NCBI GenBank assembly: GCA_029204225.1
Contig: CM055113.1
Location: 33,083,250-33,147,249 of the forward strand
Direction of reading: 5' to 3'
Source: Diphasiastrum complanatum
Taxonomy: Eukaryota; Streptophyta; Lycopodiopsida; Lycopodiales; Lycopodiaceae
Length of the DNA: 64,000 nucleotides
This document shows positions 1 to 10,748 of this stretch, piece after piece; the first letter of the stretch is position 1; every line of letters starts with the position of its first letter. Position numbers and translations under genes: made by a program. The notes beneath the pieces were generated by a model that saw only the letters and a list, made by a program, of their open reading frames with translations, did no database searches and had not been told where the DNA came from.

Positions 1-3000
1 CTCTCAAGTGCAAGTTAGATCCTTCATAAAGTATACCAAAAAATCTAGTACTAGAAACATATCTAAGTACTCTCTTGGCACTTTTCCAATGATGAATTAA
101 AGGAGCTTGCATACTTTGACTCAACTTGCTTACACAAAAACTTAAGTCAGGTCTAGTGATGGTTAAATAGATTAGAGAGCCTATAAGCTTCCTAAAGAGA
201 GTGATGTCCTCAAAGGATGCTTCATCACCTTCATTAGTTGCTTTCACAACATGCTCCATAGGGGTGTCAATCCCCTTACAATCTTTCATACCAAATCTTT
301 CAAGAATGGAAGTAGCATACTTAGATTGACTTATGAAAGTACAATTGCTACTTCTAGACACTTCTATCCCAAGTATAAACTTTAGGAAGCCTAGATCTAC
401 CATCTTGAACTCACTAGATAAGTCAACTTTTACTTTGCCTATGCCATCATCATCATTTCCTGTCATAATGATGTCATCAACATAAAGAACCAAAATGATG
501 ATCTTTCCTTCATTACATTTGAAATATAAAGAAGGTTCATAAGCACTTAGTACAAAGCCAAGGGAATAGAGAAAATCATGCAACCTAGAGTACCAAGCTC
601 TAGGTGCTTGCTTCAAGCCATATAGGCTCTTCCTTAAGTAGCACACCTTTTGCTCCTCACCAATCTTGATGAAGCCCTCGGGTTGCATCATGTAGATTTC
701 CTCTTCTAAGAAGCCATTCAAGAAGGCATTTGTCACATCCATTTGGTAGAGATCCCATTTGAACAAAGTAGCAATGCAAATGATTAATCTAATAGTTACA
801 AGCTTAGCTACAGGTGCAAATGTTTCTTCATAATCCAATCCTTTTATTTGAAGAAATCCCTTAGCAACAAGCCTAGCTTTGTATTTACTAATAGATCCAT
901 CTTGATTGTACTTAATTCTATAAATCCACTTACATGCAAGTGGTTTCTTTCCTCTTGGAAGATTTACAAGATTCCAAGTATGATTTTCTTCTAATGCATC
1001 ATACTCTACTTGCATTGCATCTCTCCAAACTTTAGATTTACATGCTTCTTCAAAAGATGATGGTTCTTCAATCAATGTAGCTAAAAAAGAGTAAGAGGTA
1101 GAAGATGTAGAGCCTTCCTTTTGCTTTCCCTTGTCCACATAGGTAAGCCTTGAGGGCTCGGCCTTGCTCCTTGATGATCTTCTTGGCCCCTTTTGACTTG
1201 GATCCAAATCTCCATCCTCGGGTTTGTCATGATCCTCCTCGGGTTTGTCAAGATCCTCCTCGGATTTGTCAAGATCTTCAATGCACAATGGGTTAGATCC
1301 ATTTGACAAGCTCTTAGCAAATTGTGACTCATCAAAAAGTACATCCTTGCTTACCTTTACTTTCTTGGATGTAGGATCATATATCCTATATCCCTTGCTA
1401 TTTTCTCCATAGCCAACAAAGATTCCTTTGAAGGAGGTAGCATCTTCTTTCCTTCTAGTCTCCAAAGGAATGTGTACATAACAAGTACATCCAAAGATCT
1501 TAAAATATTTTACATTGGGTTTCTTATCAAACAAGGCTTGATAAGGTGAGATCCCATCTATAGCACTACTAGGAAGTCTATTACACAAATAATTAGCACA
1601 TGTTATGGCTTCTCCCCAAAATGAGATGGGAAGTGATGCATCAAGCCTCAAGGACTTTGCACACTCACATAGACTCCTATTTTTCCTCTCGGCCACCCCA
1701 TTTTGTTGAGGGGTGTAGGAACAAGTGTATTGTAACTTAATACCATTGATCTCACAAAAGTCTTTCATTTTATTGGAGGTGTACTCTCCTCCATTATCAC
1801 ATCTTAGTGCTTTGATAGAAGTACTAAGTTGTTTCTCTACTAGAGACTTGAACTTAATGAAAGCTTCATAAACAAGATTTTTCTTTGATAGTAACTCAAT
1901 CCATGTGAATCTAGTACAATCATCTATAAAAGTTACATACATCAAGGCACCTCCATTACTTGCATGTGAAAAACTATGTACATCAGAATGTATGAGATCC
2001 AAGGGAGAGAGAGATCTTGATGAAGATTTCTTGTAAGAAGATTTGTGTGACTTTGCAAGGCCACATGCCTCACACATTTTTCCACACTTCTTGAAAGCTC
2101 TTGGTAGGCCGAGAGCTAGTTCCTTGCTTGCCATTGACTCCATAGATTGAAGATTAGGATGGCCTAATCTCTTATGCCAAAGCTCCACTTGAGTTAGCTC
2201 CTCCCTAGCCAAGTTCACACTTTCACTTGCAACATTAGCATCCAACTTGAAAAGTCTACCTTGCTTAATGCCACTAGCTATGCACTTATCATTTTTCAAG
2301 ATGGAACAAACTCCATTCTTGAAATGTACATCTAGTCCATTGTCCATTAATTGTCCTACACTAAGCAAGTTTCTTGAAATGGTAGGAACATACAAAACAT
2401 TATCTAGATCTATCCTTTTAGATGTGCCTAAACAAAGAGGTATAGATCCTATGCCATCTATCTTGCATGCTTGATCACTAGCAGTGTATATTGACTTCTT
2501 AGAGTCATTACAAGATAGAAGAGTAGAAAAATAATGCTTGTTAAAGGACATGTGGGAACTAGCCCCACTATCTATCCACCATGTGTCTTGACTTGAAGTT
2601 GGTGTAGATGCAACCATTAAGGATGTGTTGAATCCATCCTCATATTCTTCCTCTTGAGCAATGTTCCCTTGATCTCCTTTGGCTTGTTGATTCTTCTTCA
2701 AGTAGCATTCTGAGGCAAAGTGTCCTTTCTTTCCACAAAAGAAACACTTTAGTTTTGCCTTGTTCTTCACTTTGCCTTTGGAGGTAGATCCTCCATTCTT
2801 CATCTCGGCCTCCTTGCCTTGATTTTTCTTGAATGGATTTTGCTTTTTCTTGCCTTTAGATGTAAAGTTAGCTTTCTCCTCTCCTCCATTAAGTGACATG
2901 CTATCCATTCTTGTCTTGAGGTGTAGAAGCCTACTCTCCTCGGCCACAAGAACATTGTGCAACTTTTCAATGGATGGAAGAGAGTCTTGAATGGCAAATG

Positions 3001-3496
3001 ATTGGACTAAGTTGGTAAACTCATCACTTAGACCATTCAAAATGATTTGTACTAGTTCTTGATCTTGGATCTTCTCTCCTATTGCACTTAACTCCTTGTT
3101 AAGAGATTTGATCCTAAGAACATACTCTTGTCCACTCTCTCCACTTCCTTTCATGCTTTGGAAAACTTGATTTCTTAGCATGAGGATTCTTGAAGTATTG
3201 TTGGATTCATAAATGCTCTTTAATGAATCCCAAGCCTCTTTGGATGAGGTACAAGAAGACACCTCTTTCAAGAGGTCATTGCATACATTTAACTTTATGC
3301 AATGTAGAGCTAATCTTGCTCTCTTCTTGTATTTGGCTTGTTCTTGGGGAGTTTGAGGCTCTTCCTCTACTCCTTGAACTATGTCATATAGATCATGGAT
3401 CACTAGGAGTGATTCCATTCTCACTTTCCAAATGGAATAATTTGTGGAAGTGAGTCTCTCACTTGGTTCCATCAAATATCCACCCATGGATGACAT
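1..3496 (-). CDS. Ty1/Copia GAG-POL polyprotein, open at left edge
   Basis: Encodes the capsid, protease, integrase and reverse transcriptase needed for LTR retrotransposition. I read the frame codon by codon from the ATG at 3496 to the window edge and found no stop: 1165 codons. Visible in order are a GAG (UBN2-like) start containing STNYSIWKVRMESLL, a CCHC knuckle CFFCGKKGHFASEC near residue 251, the protease motif WWIDSGASSH near 306, an integrase with HHCC finger and DDE core (HSDVHSF, DNGGEY, QNGVAERKN), the RT hallmark FLNGFLEEE near 930 and YVDDI near 1000. The frame stops at the edge around the start of RNase H, so roughly the last tenth is outside. An intact frame implies a recent insertion that may still be functional. 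The start was chosen because it matches the GAG start of the related element near 43.7 kb. Confidence 0.93.
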   Translation of the reverse strand, partial: MSSMGGYLMEPSERLTSTNYSIWKVRMESLLVIHDLYDIVQGVEEEPQTPQEQAKYKKRARLALHCIKLNVCNDLLKEVSSCTSSKEAWDSLKSIYESNNTSRILMLRNQVFQSMKGSGESGQEYVLRIKSLNKELSAIGEKIQDQELVQIILNGLSDEFTNLVQSFAIQDSLPSIEKLHNVLVAEESRLLHLKTRMDSMSLNGGEEKANFTSKGKKKQNPFKKNQGKEAEMKNGGSTSKGKVKNKAKLKCFFCGKKGHFASECYLKKNQQAKGDQGNIAQEEEYEDGFNTSLMVASTPTSSQDTWWIDSGASSHMSFNKHYFSTLLSCNDSKKSIYTASDQACKIDGIGSIPLCLGTSKRIDLDNVLYVPTISRNLLSVGQLMDNGLDVHFKNGVCSILKNDKCIASGIKQGRLFKLDANVASESVNLAREELTQVELWHKRLGHPNLQSMESMASKELALGLPRAFKKCGKMCEACGLAKSHKSSYKKSSSRSLSPLDLIHSDVHSFSHASNGGALMYVTFIDDCTRFTWIELLSKKNLVYEAFIKFKSLVEKQLSTSIKALRCDNGGEYTSNKMKDFCEINGIKLQYTCSYTPQQNGVAERKNRSLCECAKSLRLDASLPISFWGEAITCANYLCNRLPSSAIDGISPYQALFDKKPNVKYFKIFGCTCYVHIPLETRRKEDATSFKGIFVGYGENSKGYRIYDPTSKKVKVSKDVLFDESQFAKSLSNGSNPLCIEDLDKSEEDLDKPEEDHDKPEDGDLDPSQKGPRRSSRSKAEPSRLTYVDKGKQKEGSTSSTSYSFLATLIEEPSSFEEACKSKVWRDAMQVEYDALEENHTWNLVNLPRGKKPLACKWIYRIKYNQDGSISKYKARLVAKGFLQIKGLDYEETFAPVAKLVTIRLIICIATLFKWDLYQMDVTNAFLNGFLEEEIYMMQPEGFIKIGEEQKVCYLRKSLYGLKQAPRAWYSRLHDFLYSLGFVLSAYEPSLYFKCNEGKIIILVLYVDDIIMTGNDDDGIGKVKVDLSSEFKMVDLGFLKFILGIEVSRSSNCTFISQSKYATSILERFGMKDCKGIDTPMEHVVKATNEGDEASFEDITLFRKLIGSLIYLTITRPDLSFCVSKLSQSMQAPLIHHWKSAKRVLRYVSSTRFFGILYEGSNLHLR

Positions 3497-4078
3497 TTTA
3501 GAATGAATGCTCTTTTAAAAATCACAAAGATTTTTGAATTTTAAAAGATCTATGAAGTGGCCTAAAGCTTACTAGAATGCCTATAGGCTTGTCTCTATCA
3601 AACTAACACACAAGCTTGAATGATACTCAAAGATCTTACCAAAAATTTCTAGCTTTCACTCTCACAAAAAAAATTGCTTTACACTTTTCTTAGAGATTTC
3701 ACTTCAACTAAGGATCTGAACAAATCAGCCTCTTAGATCTGATCTTAGACTCTAAAAAGAAATGCTTCAATGATCCAAAACACTATTTGGTCATAGGCAT
3801 TAGTTAGAATGAATCTAGATCAATACTATGCTTCAAAAAGCACCAAAAATGAACTAGTATTGTGATTTTGGGACCAAAAAACACAAAGTAACTTGAATTG
3901 AAAGTTGCTGTACGGTTTCACACGTGTGAAAAGTACATACACAGCCTCCAAGTCGTTTTGATCCAAATGATTACAAGCTATCACTCTAGAAGAACTCGCC
4001 CTCACTAGTATTGGCCAAAAAACAAATTTTGCCAATGATCTTTACAAGATTTATGATTCAATGATCACTCTCTTACTT

Positions 4079-4092
4079 AGCTCTGATACCAT
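4079..4092 (-). other. Primer binding site (initiator tRNA-Met type)
   Basis: On the minus strand the sequence reads TGGTATCAGAGC, the usual plant Copia primer site complementary to the 3' end of initiator tRNA-Met. It directly follows the CA end of the putative LTR. Confidence 0.8.
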
Positions 4093-5215
4093 GATAAATT
4101 TTACAGTTTTTAGGACAATAATGATTGTACTTTACAATCATAGAGAGTTATTGGTTGCTTAATCAATGAATCTATCAAGTTCTACACATTAGATCTTGAT
4201 CTAGATTCACTACACTTGGATTTAAGCAAGAGCAATGGATCAACACATCATTTTTTAGTGAGAGCGGCTTCACACGTGTGGAGTACTGTCCACTGTACGG
4301 CCTGCACCTGAAACAACAAGTACAATGATACTAGATAGCAATCATGCATAAAAATCACAAGACAAATGACTAGAAATCTCACAAAAGTGTAGAGTGCAAA
4401 AGTCTCATCAATTTTCTTAGCAAAATGATGATCCTTTTATGGATCAAGTACATCCATGAGTCTGGTACAGTCCAGCAGGCCTTCACCCGTGTGAAGAGTG
4501 CCACATCACTCATATCTATCCATTTGATCCATCCTTGATCCTTATCCAATAGTTGACCTTCTAGAATATGACTAAAATCCAAAAAGCTAGTCTCCTAGAA
4601 TATAGGAATATTCCCTACAAAATAGGATCTAAGGAAAATGGTCAACTCTTATCTTCTAGTACTCTATACACACATGTGAACATCCACTTGCCATGTGGGA
4701 GAATTTACTCATGCACATGCAAGGAAAAGCTAATTTGTAGGTGACTAGTCAACTTGACTAAAAACTAGTCATTTCATGTTCACACTAACTAGAATGATAC
4801 AAAATCAATTTGGATATATACAAACATGAAAAGTACATCCTTTCACACATGGGAACATGCTCCACACGTGTGAAATCATATCATCAACATATTCTAATGT
4901 TTGATCAATATTTACATGAACCAATGTCAAGTGAGAAGTGACAATTTTCAACAAAGAATGCAAACATGCACATTTTTCAAGGGCAGCACAGGCCTCCAGT
5001 TTGGATCTGCATATTCTCTAGTGATTCATGTACTCCTAATTGCATCCTTTGCCTTTTTCATGCAGTACAAACAAGGGTGTTTAGATGTAGCACCATTAGA
5101 GACATTATACATGCATTTCAATGTTTTCAAATCATTCTTGTTCTGTATTTTTTATTCAGATTTTCATACTTATGTCACTGATAGATTTTTCTATCACTTA
5201 GACTAATTCTTCCAC

Positions 5216-5990
5216 ATGGATTCCCAAGGGAAAGCCAGTCCTATCATGGACAAGCTTGATAGAGCCAATTACCATCTGTGGAATTTTAAGATGAAAACTA
5301 TGCTAATGGCTAAAGAATTGTATGACGTTGTTACAGGTGTAGAAGAGAAACTCGAAGCAGACAACGCAGCAATCACCAGGTGGAGGCTGAAGGATGGAAA
5401 AGCTTTCGTGTTTATCATCCTCAAAATTACGGATACTCAAATCGGCCATGTATCCGAGGATCATGCATTGAAAGAAGTCTGGGACATCTTGAGCACACTA
5501 TACGAAGTGCGAGATATAGCTTCCAAGCTACATCTCAGAAAAAAAATTTTACTCCCTCAAGATGATGAATGGTGATTCCCTGCAGAATCACAAAATCAAT
5601 TCAAGAACCTACTAAGGCAAATGGCTGCTATCGAATCTGCCATAGACGATCTGTTGGGAGTCGTGCGTTGCTCCAATACGATTGATGAGAATCATGAGAA
5701 GAAAATTCGCGAAACATTCGTGACTCTCTTTCGAGATTCGTATGGAGTTCAGATGTGTTCGCTGGGCACTGCCAATTGAAACACTCCTACAATCCTCCAG
5801 AGAGTAGTCAGTTACTACTGATCTATGTTCATAAAATTAATACAACCTGCGGGTCCAGTTGTGAACCACAAACATTCAAGGAGGTGATTGAAGGTCCAGA
5901 AAAGGACAAATGGATCCAAGCCATGAACAAAGAATGGAGTCCATGAGGAAGAACCAGGTATGGACGTTTAAAGCGCGTGAAATCCAAGGA
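5216..5990 (+). pseudogene. Copia GAG fragment fused to pre-RT linker, internally deleted
   Basis: An ATG at 5216 opens 119 codons of GAG (DKLDRANYHLWNFKMKTML, then the LKDGKAFVFIIL region) ending in TGA. GAG-like sequence continues in other frames to about 5700 (LLRQMAAIESAIDD). The sequence then jumps to EPQTFKEVIEGPEKDKWIQA at about 5868-5935, which is the segment just before RT in Copia polyproteins. Protease and integrase are therefore missing. Frames are broken and no LTR pair was found, so this is a dead fragment of a lineage different from the element at 1-3496. Confidence 0.75.
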
Positions 5991-6059
5991 AAGAAAAAAA
6001 CTAAAAATTAATCGGGTTTCGTGTCTTTTATAGTGAATCTTCACATGTGCGGTCAACGG

Positions 6060-6150
6060 TCAACGGACACGTGTTCACTCTCGATTGATTCGCAGGTGCT
6101 GGCACGTGTGAGGTGACACCTGGACACGTGTGAAATGACACAAGGACATG
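6060..6150. promoter_or_regulatory. Cluster of CACGTG (G-box core) palindromes
   Basis: Several ACACGTGT or CACGTGTGA motifs lie within about 90 bases. The CACGTG core is a known bHLH/bZIP binding site. Similar palindromes recur in the Copia LTRs of this window, so this may be an LTR relic rather than a host promoter. Confidence 0.35.
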
Positions 6151-6204
6151 TGTCTCGTGTTTATTAGTGCCTAGGGATTTTCAGTTACTGATGAGGAGGA
6201 GGGA

Positions 6205-7107
6205 GAGATTTTGCAAGTTACACATGTCTCAGCCTGCTGCTCCTAGACAGACCTGTTCCTCTAGATAGGTCTGACCTTCCTACCAAGCGCCCTAAGAAGC
6301 AGGCAGCCCCCAAGAGAGCCCAGAAGAAGCTAAGGAGGGCAAATACCACCGATTTTGTGCAACATAACCCCGATGGAAATGTAGATAATGTTGTCTTAGA
6401 TAAGGTTGTAAATATAGCTACATCGATTTTGGATACTATACTGCACATCCACCTCCTCCTCTTCGTTCAAATCTTTATACATATATAGATTCTGATGATT
6501 ATCTTAAATTTGAGAAGCACATAGCCAATGCTGTAGATAGAATTGGTATTCCATTTTGTTTTAGAATAGAGGAACTTCACTTTAGTATAAATTATAGAGT
6601 TGTTGATTGTTTGGATCTCAAAATTAGACGGGCTTCTATCTGTGATCATGTGATAAAGTCTGGGATTACAGTCTTGCAATATGGCATTGCAAGAGATTCA
6701 TCCAATGAATTGCTGGTGCTCAGTAACTTTTTGCTTCAGGCCTTCAAGGAAAATCATGACACTTTGTCACAGTGTCTGACTAGTGGATTCACACCAGCAA
6801 CAAAATATCTGCTCGTGCCTTATCATACCAAGTATGATATGTTAAATGCTTCTTACTGTTTAATGCTTTATCATTGGCATTATCAATGGAAATAGTTCTC
6901 AGAATTGCAGCTAATGGAATTTCTATCTTATTTTGCAGTGAGCATTGGAGTTTAAACCTGATCTCTATTAAGAGATCTGTAGATAATATTGTTAAAGGAT
7001 TTTGTGTCAAGATGAACTCGGCTAGCATTACGCATAAGGATGTAGATATGTACTTGCCATATTTAAGTAAATATATTCCAACAGATGTTCCCCATTCAAT
7101 TGACTAA
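6205..7107 (+). pseudogene. Unclassified coding relic in three frames
   Basis: Three successive stop-free stretches look protein-coding: about 6205-6450 with a very basic segment (PTKRPKKQAAPKRAQKKLRR), 6460-6895 (YIDSDDYLKFEKHIANAVDR, then VVDCLDLKIRRASICDHVIK), and 6874-7107 ending in LSKYIPTDVPHSID. They overlap end to end as if one frame had suffered two shifts. The basic stretch could bind nucleic acid or act as a nuclear signal. I do not recognise the family. No LTR or terminal repeat was found around it. A mobile-element protein is the likeliest origin, but that is inference. Confidence 0.4.
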
Positions 7108-7109
7108 CA

Positions 7110-8400
7110 GATCGTTAGTTTGGAGGTAAATTCTGTCCGTCTTAACATCATTTTACATGGCCTTCTTGCAATTACAATGCATGTGACTAAAAATGGTCAA
7201 GCTAGAATTGTGAAAATATGTTAGAATATCATTGTTTTATAACTTTTTTAGGAATTCAAGTTTTGTGTGGCAGAGCCACACAAATATTGTTGTGCTTTCT
7301 ACTGTCAGGTTGCTAGGTGTCAAAACACATTTAAGAGGTACTAGAGAAAAAGATTGTGTCCAAAATTTTATTTTTAAAAGAATTAATCGCATTTTTTTTA
7401 AAGACAAACATAAGAGCGATAAGACATTTACGTGATTTATCTCTAAAGACAACTACAAGAATGATAAGATCTTTAGTATGATATTTAGGTGATTTACCTT
7501 TAAGGACAACAATAGGAGTGATAAGACATCAAGAATTATTTTTGATAAATTTTTTGGATTATTATTTTATTCTATAATAACTCAATAGGTGGCCAAACCA
7601 ATGTTTTGTTATAGAAATGAAAATGGTTTAACTCATTATTGGCTCCAAGAAACTTGTTTGTAAATTTGAGGTTGATCATATAAAGTTCAAATTTTAGCTC
7701 TTGTTAATTTTAGATACGACTTTGGATGGGTTTTAGATTTATCTTGCACTTTTCATTAAATTTGTAATTGAGCTTGCTATTATTGTTGTGTTCGATTCAT
7801 GGATTGTACTAAATGTCGTAGTTTGATATTCAATTGCTAATTGTAGATGGAAATCTTTAATTCAATCAAGAGCATTGTTTTTTCTATTGTGAACTTTTTA
7901 TATTTTGTCTCAATATTAGCGGTATTATTGAATTTTGTAAATAGTTGTTGATGTTCAAATGTCTGTTTGAATGAATAATATGGTGATCGGAAGGAATAGA
8001 GTCAATGTTAACCTTTAGAACTGATTGTTTTTTCTCATTTGTGTTTTCCCATTTGTGGTAGTAGGATATCATTACAACATTATTTCAATGTCAGGCTTGT
8101 GAAATTGATTGAATATGTTTTTATAGCATTGATATCCAAGATCAAACGGTGAGGTTTATATAACTTTTTTAATAGTTGTTGGAAAAGATCAGACTTACAA
8201 TTTAGAAATGTGCCTCATAAATGTTTTTGAACATCCACAAAACATGTTTTGGAACTCAAAAGACTATTTGAAAAGTGTCAAAAACTTAAAGGTGCTTGAC
8301 AATTTAGTTTTACGATTTTAAAAGACAAAAAGTTTTGGTAGAAGTTAGTGCTAGGAAAATTTGAGGCACTCGACAATTTTTTATATTGATAGCAAGTGTG
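7110..8400. other. AT-rich sequence without recognisable genes
   Basis: No convincing coding stretch, RNA gene or clear repeat was seen. Short open frames on both strands are consistent with chance. Confidence 0.4.
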
Positions 8401-9532
8401 ACAAGTCATGATTGATATGGGCATTCAAGTCATAGTAGAGGGGGAGTCTCTCTCTAGGCCATGCTAAAATTGTGAGTAAGAATGAGAATTCGAGTAACAT
8501 TTAGAAACCGAATTTAATTGTTTGTAGGAGGACAGACCTGTGAATTTAAATTTGCAACTGTCGAGCAAAAGATCTTACAAAAATGAGAGTCATAAATGTT
8601 GAGTGCTTAACTTTCTTAGTTAGTGAGTCGTGTTGCATTTCCCATGCTATCTCAAGCAAATTTGGATCAAAAGGGTTCATCATCATAATGATTGAATCAT
8701 TTCAGATACTGTACGAAATTCAGTGCTCAAGCACGTGTGAAGTACGGCCAAGTTCATTTGGAAGTTAGATCCAAATTTGGTGCTAGATAACTTGTTTGAA
8801 AGCTAGTTTTGTCTAGTTTTTGTAGCAATTTGTTTCAACCATTTGGTAGAGCCAATCAAAAGTTATAAGCTTTTGAAGAGAGTTAGGTAGGGCACCTAGA
8901 CCTGTGTGGACACATTTGGTTTGATCATATCTTGCTAGTTTGACCAACAAATTCAAGAAGAGGCTTGCCAATGTCATCTATTTGAGATCTAGTCATCATT
9001 TTGAGGTCATAGCCACTTTCTTTCATACAATTGGCTTGTATTTGAGTGATTTGTGGATTCTTGGAGTGTTTCACATGTGCCAGAAATAATTTGACCCAAA
9101 CTTTGCCTATACTCCATCAATTAATGGGAGGTTGATTAGTTTGAGAGAGATTGGTAGAGCTAGTGAGATCCGTCTCACATTTTGTTGCGAGATCTTGCAT
9201 AGGAGTTGGTAGTACACCTTTCAAGGATCCTATAGTGAGAGACAAGCAACATTTTATGAGTCTAAATCACAAGGAGTCTTCACTATTACATGGCATCTAT
9301 AGGTTCCTTTCTATTGGAATCTAATGAGAGACTATCTACCTCCAACTATTCTATTTGGAAGGATAGAATGGAGTCCATTTTGGTGCTCCAAGATGTGATG
9401 AAGATTGTGCTAGAACTTGAGGAGGAGCCTCAAGAGCTCCAAGAGGTCTAGAAGTACAAAAAGAGAGCTAGGATGGCTCTACATATCATAAAGATAAATG
9501 TTTTAGTGAAGAAACTGGGAGTTTCTATCTTT
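8400..9532 (+). mobile_element. Truncated Copia: leader and first ~80 codons of GAG
   Basis: After a leader resembling that of the 42.2 kb element (including a CACGTGTGAAGTACGG motif near 8730), an ATG at 9290 opens a GAG start with STSNYSIWKDRMESILVLQD, close to the element at 1-3496. There is an in-frame TAG at 9449-9451 and the homology stops at about 9532, exactly where the ~1.05 kb repeat copy begins. It is a decayed copy interrupted by a later insertion or rearrangement. Confidence 0.65.
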
Positions 9533-10580
9533 CAAAGCCTTAGTATTTTTCTTAGTCTTTCCTTTGTTACTTTTTTTCGGGACTGTTGCATTTTAAACTA
9601 TGTTTCGCACAGTCTAGTTGTTTTGTCGCACAGTTCGCATTTTTGGGTCATGAGATAAATTCAGCACTAAGTCTAAAGCACTTAGAAAATAACTCTGGCA
9701 ACTTTTCCCGACACTGTCGCATTTTTCGCATTTCTGCGAAAAAGGCATCACTGTCTCCAAATTCCTTAGAAAAGTTTTCTAGCCAACCTTCACATTTTTT
9801 GCCCTTTGGGAAAAAGCGACACTGTCGCCAAATGCCTTCCGGGTAAAAGCGAAGGTGCCCTTGAAAAAGCAAAACTGCCCTTAAAATTGCAAAAAGAGTC
9901 TTTAAGCAAAATGCGAATGTCTACAACGTGAAGGCACTGTGCAATGGGCAGAAGGCAGCTAATGCACGAACAATAGGAGAAGGTCAAACGACATGAAACT
10001 CTTTGCACTCCAAAGGACCAGGAAGATCAAACAAGTACCATGAAGTACAGCTTCCTGATATGATATGATGACATCAACAGGAGAGCGTTAGGACGTGCCT
10101 AACCCGCCACTCTTGTAATCTGGGATTAGTTATAGATTGTTTAATCTATCTAATTAGATATGTTACTCTAAATTTCTAGACACATCAAGATGAAGACAGT
10201 CACAGACACGGAGTAGATAGAACCTGTAAAAGTTTGAGATAGCTCTAGAGTGAGTTTACAGATTAGCAGTAGCTAGTCATATTATTCGTGAGAGAGAACA
10301 TCTCTCTTGCGCCAATGCACTGATCTGGGAAATGGACAGCATTCAAGAAAGATATTGTAGATTCAGTTCTGATATAGAAGTGATTTTCTCAATGCTCTGT
10401 TCTGTGATATGTATGATCTGCAATATTGGAATGCATGCTAGTAGTAGATAAATTTTTGCTGTTGTTTTACTCAACATTATCTGCTGTTTACAAGTTTAAT
10501 TTTTACAACAGATCGTCAGAAGCGATCTGGGACTTGGAAGAAAATTAGACTGCAATCAGTAGCAGTAGCTACTCTTGCCA
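9533..10580 (+). repeat. ~1.05 kb direct repeat, copy 1
   Basis: This block is closely matched by 13382-14477 in the same orientation. Shared landmarks include the start CAAAGCCTTAG, a region rich in TGTCGC and TTTTTCGCAT, GGACGTGCCTAACCC, and the end GCAGTAGCTACTC-TGCCAA. It interrupts a Copia GAG on its left and abuts the remnant upstream of a Copia primer site on its right. It could be an LTR of the decayed Copia that follows, or an independent non-autonomous repeat. Confidence 0.8.
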
Positions 10581-10694
10581 AGTCGGCTCTATCCGGCCTT
10601 CGTTGTATTTCGTTTCGTTTTATTTTGTTTCTTCGTTTCGTTTCGAGCTGTTTCTTCCTCCCATCAGTTTCGTTTCGTTCTGATTTGGCATCAG

Positions 10695-10707
10695 TGGTAT
10701 CAGAGCC
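10695..10707 (+). other. Primer binding site of decayed Copia
   Basis: TGGTATCAGAGCC follows a TTTCG-rich stretch, 42 bases before the GAG ATG at 10749. It is the standard initiator tRNA-Met primer site. Confidence 0.8.
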
Positions 10708-10748
10708 ACGACTTTGATTATCAGAGCCCTATCTAATTCCTTCAGGCT

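Larger units (their letters stand above)
1..4900 (-). mobile_element. Copia retrotransposon, 5' part with LTR
   Basis: The element runs right to left. Its polyprotein is followed to the right by a ~590 bp leader, a primer binding site and an LTR that begins at about 4093. The outer LTR end (right side) is not resolved because the second LTR lies outside the window; roughly 4.9 kb is an estimate. The LTR carries several CACACGTGTG-type palindromes. The GAG is strikingly similar to that of the GAG-only element at 42221-46789, so this may be its autonomous relative. Confidence 0.75.
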
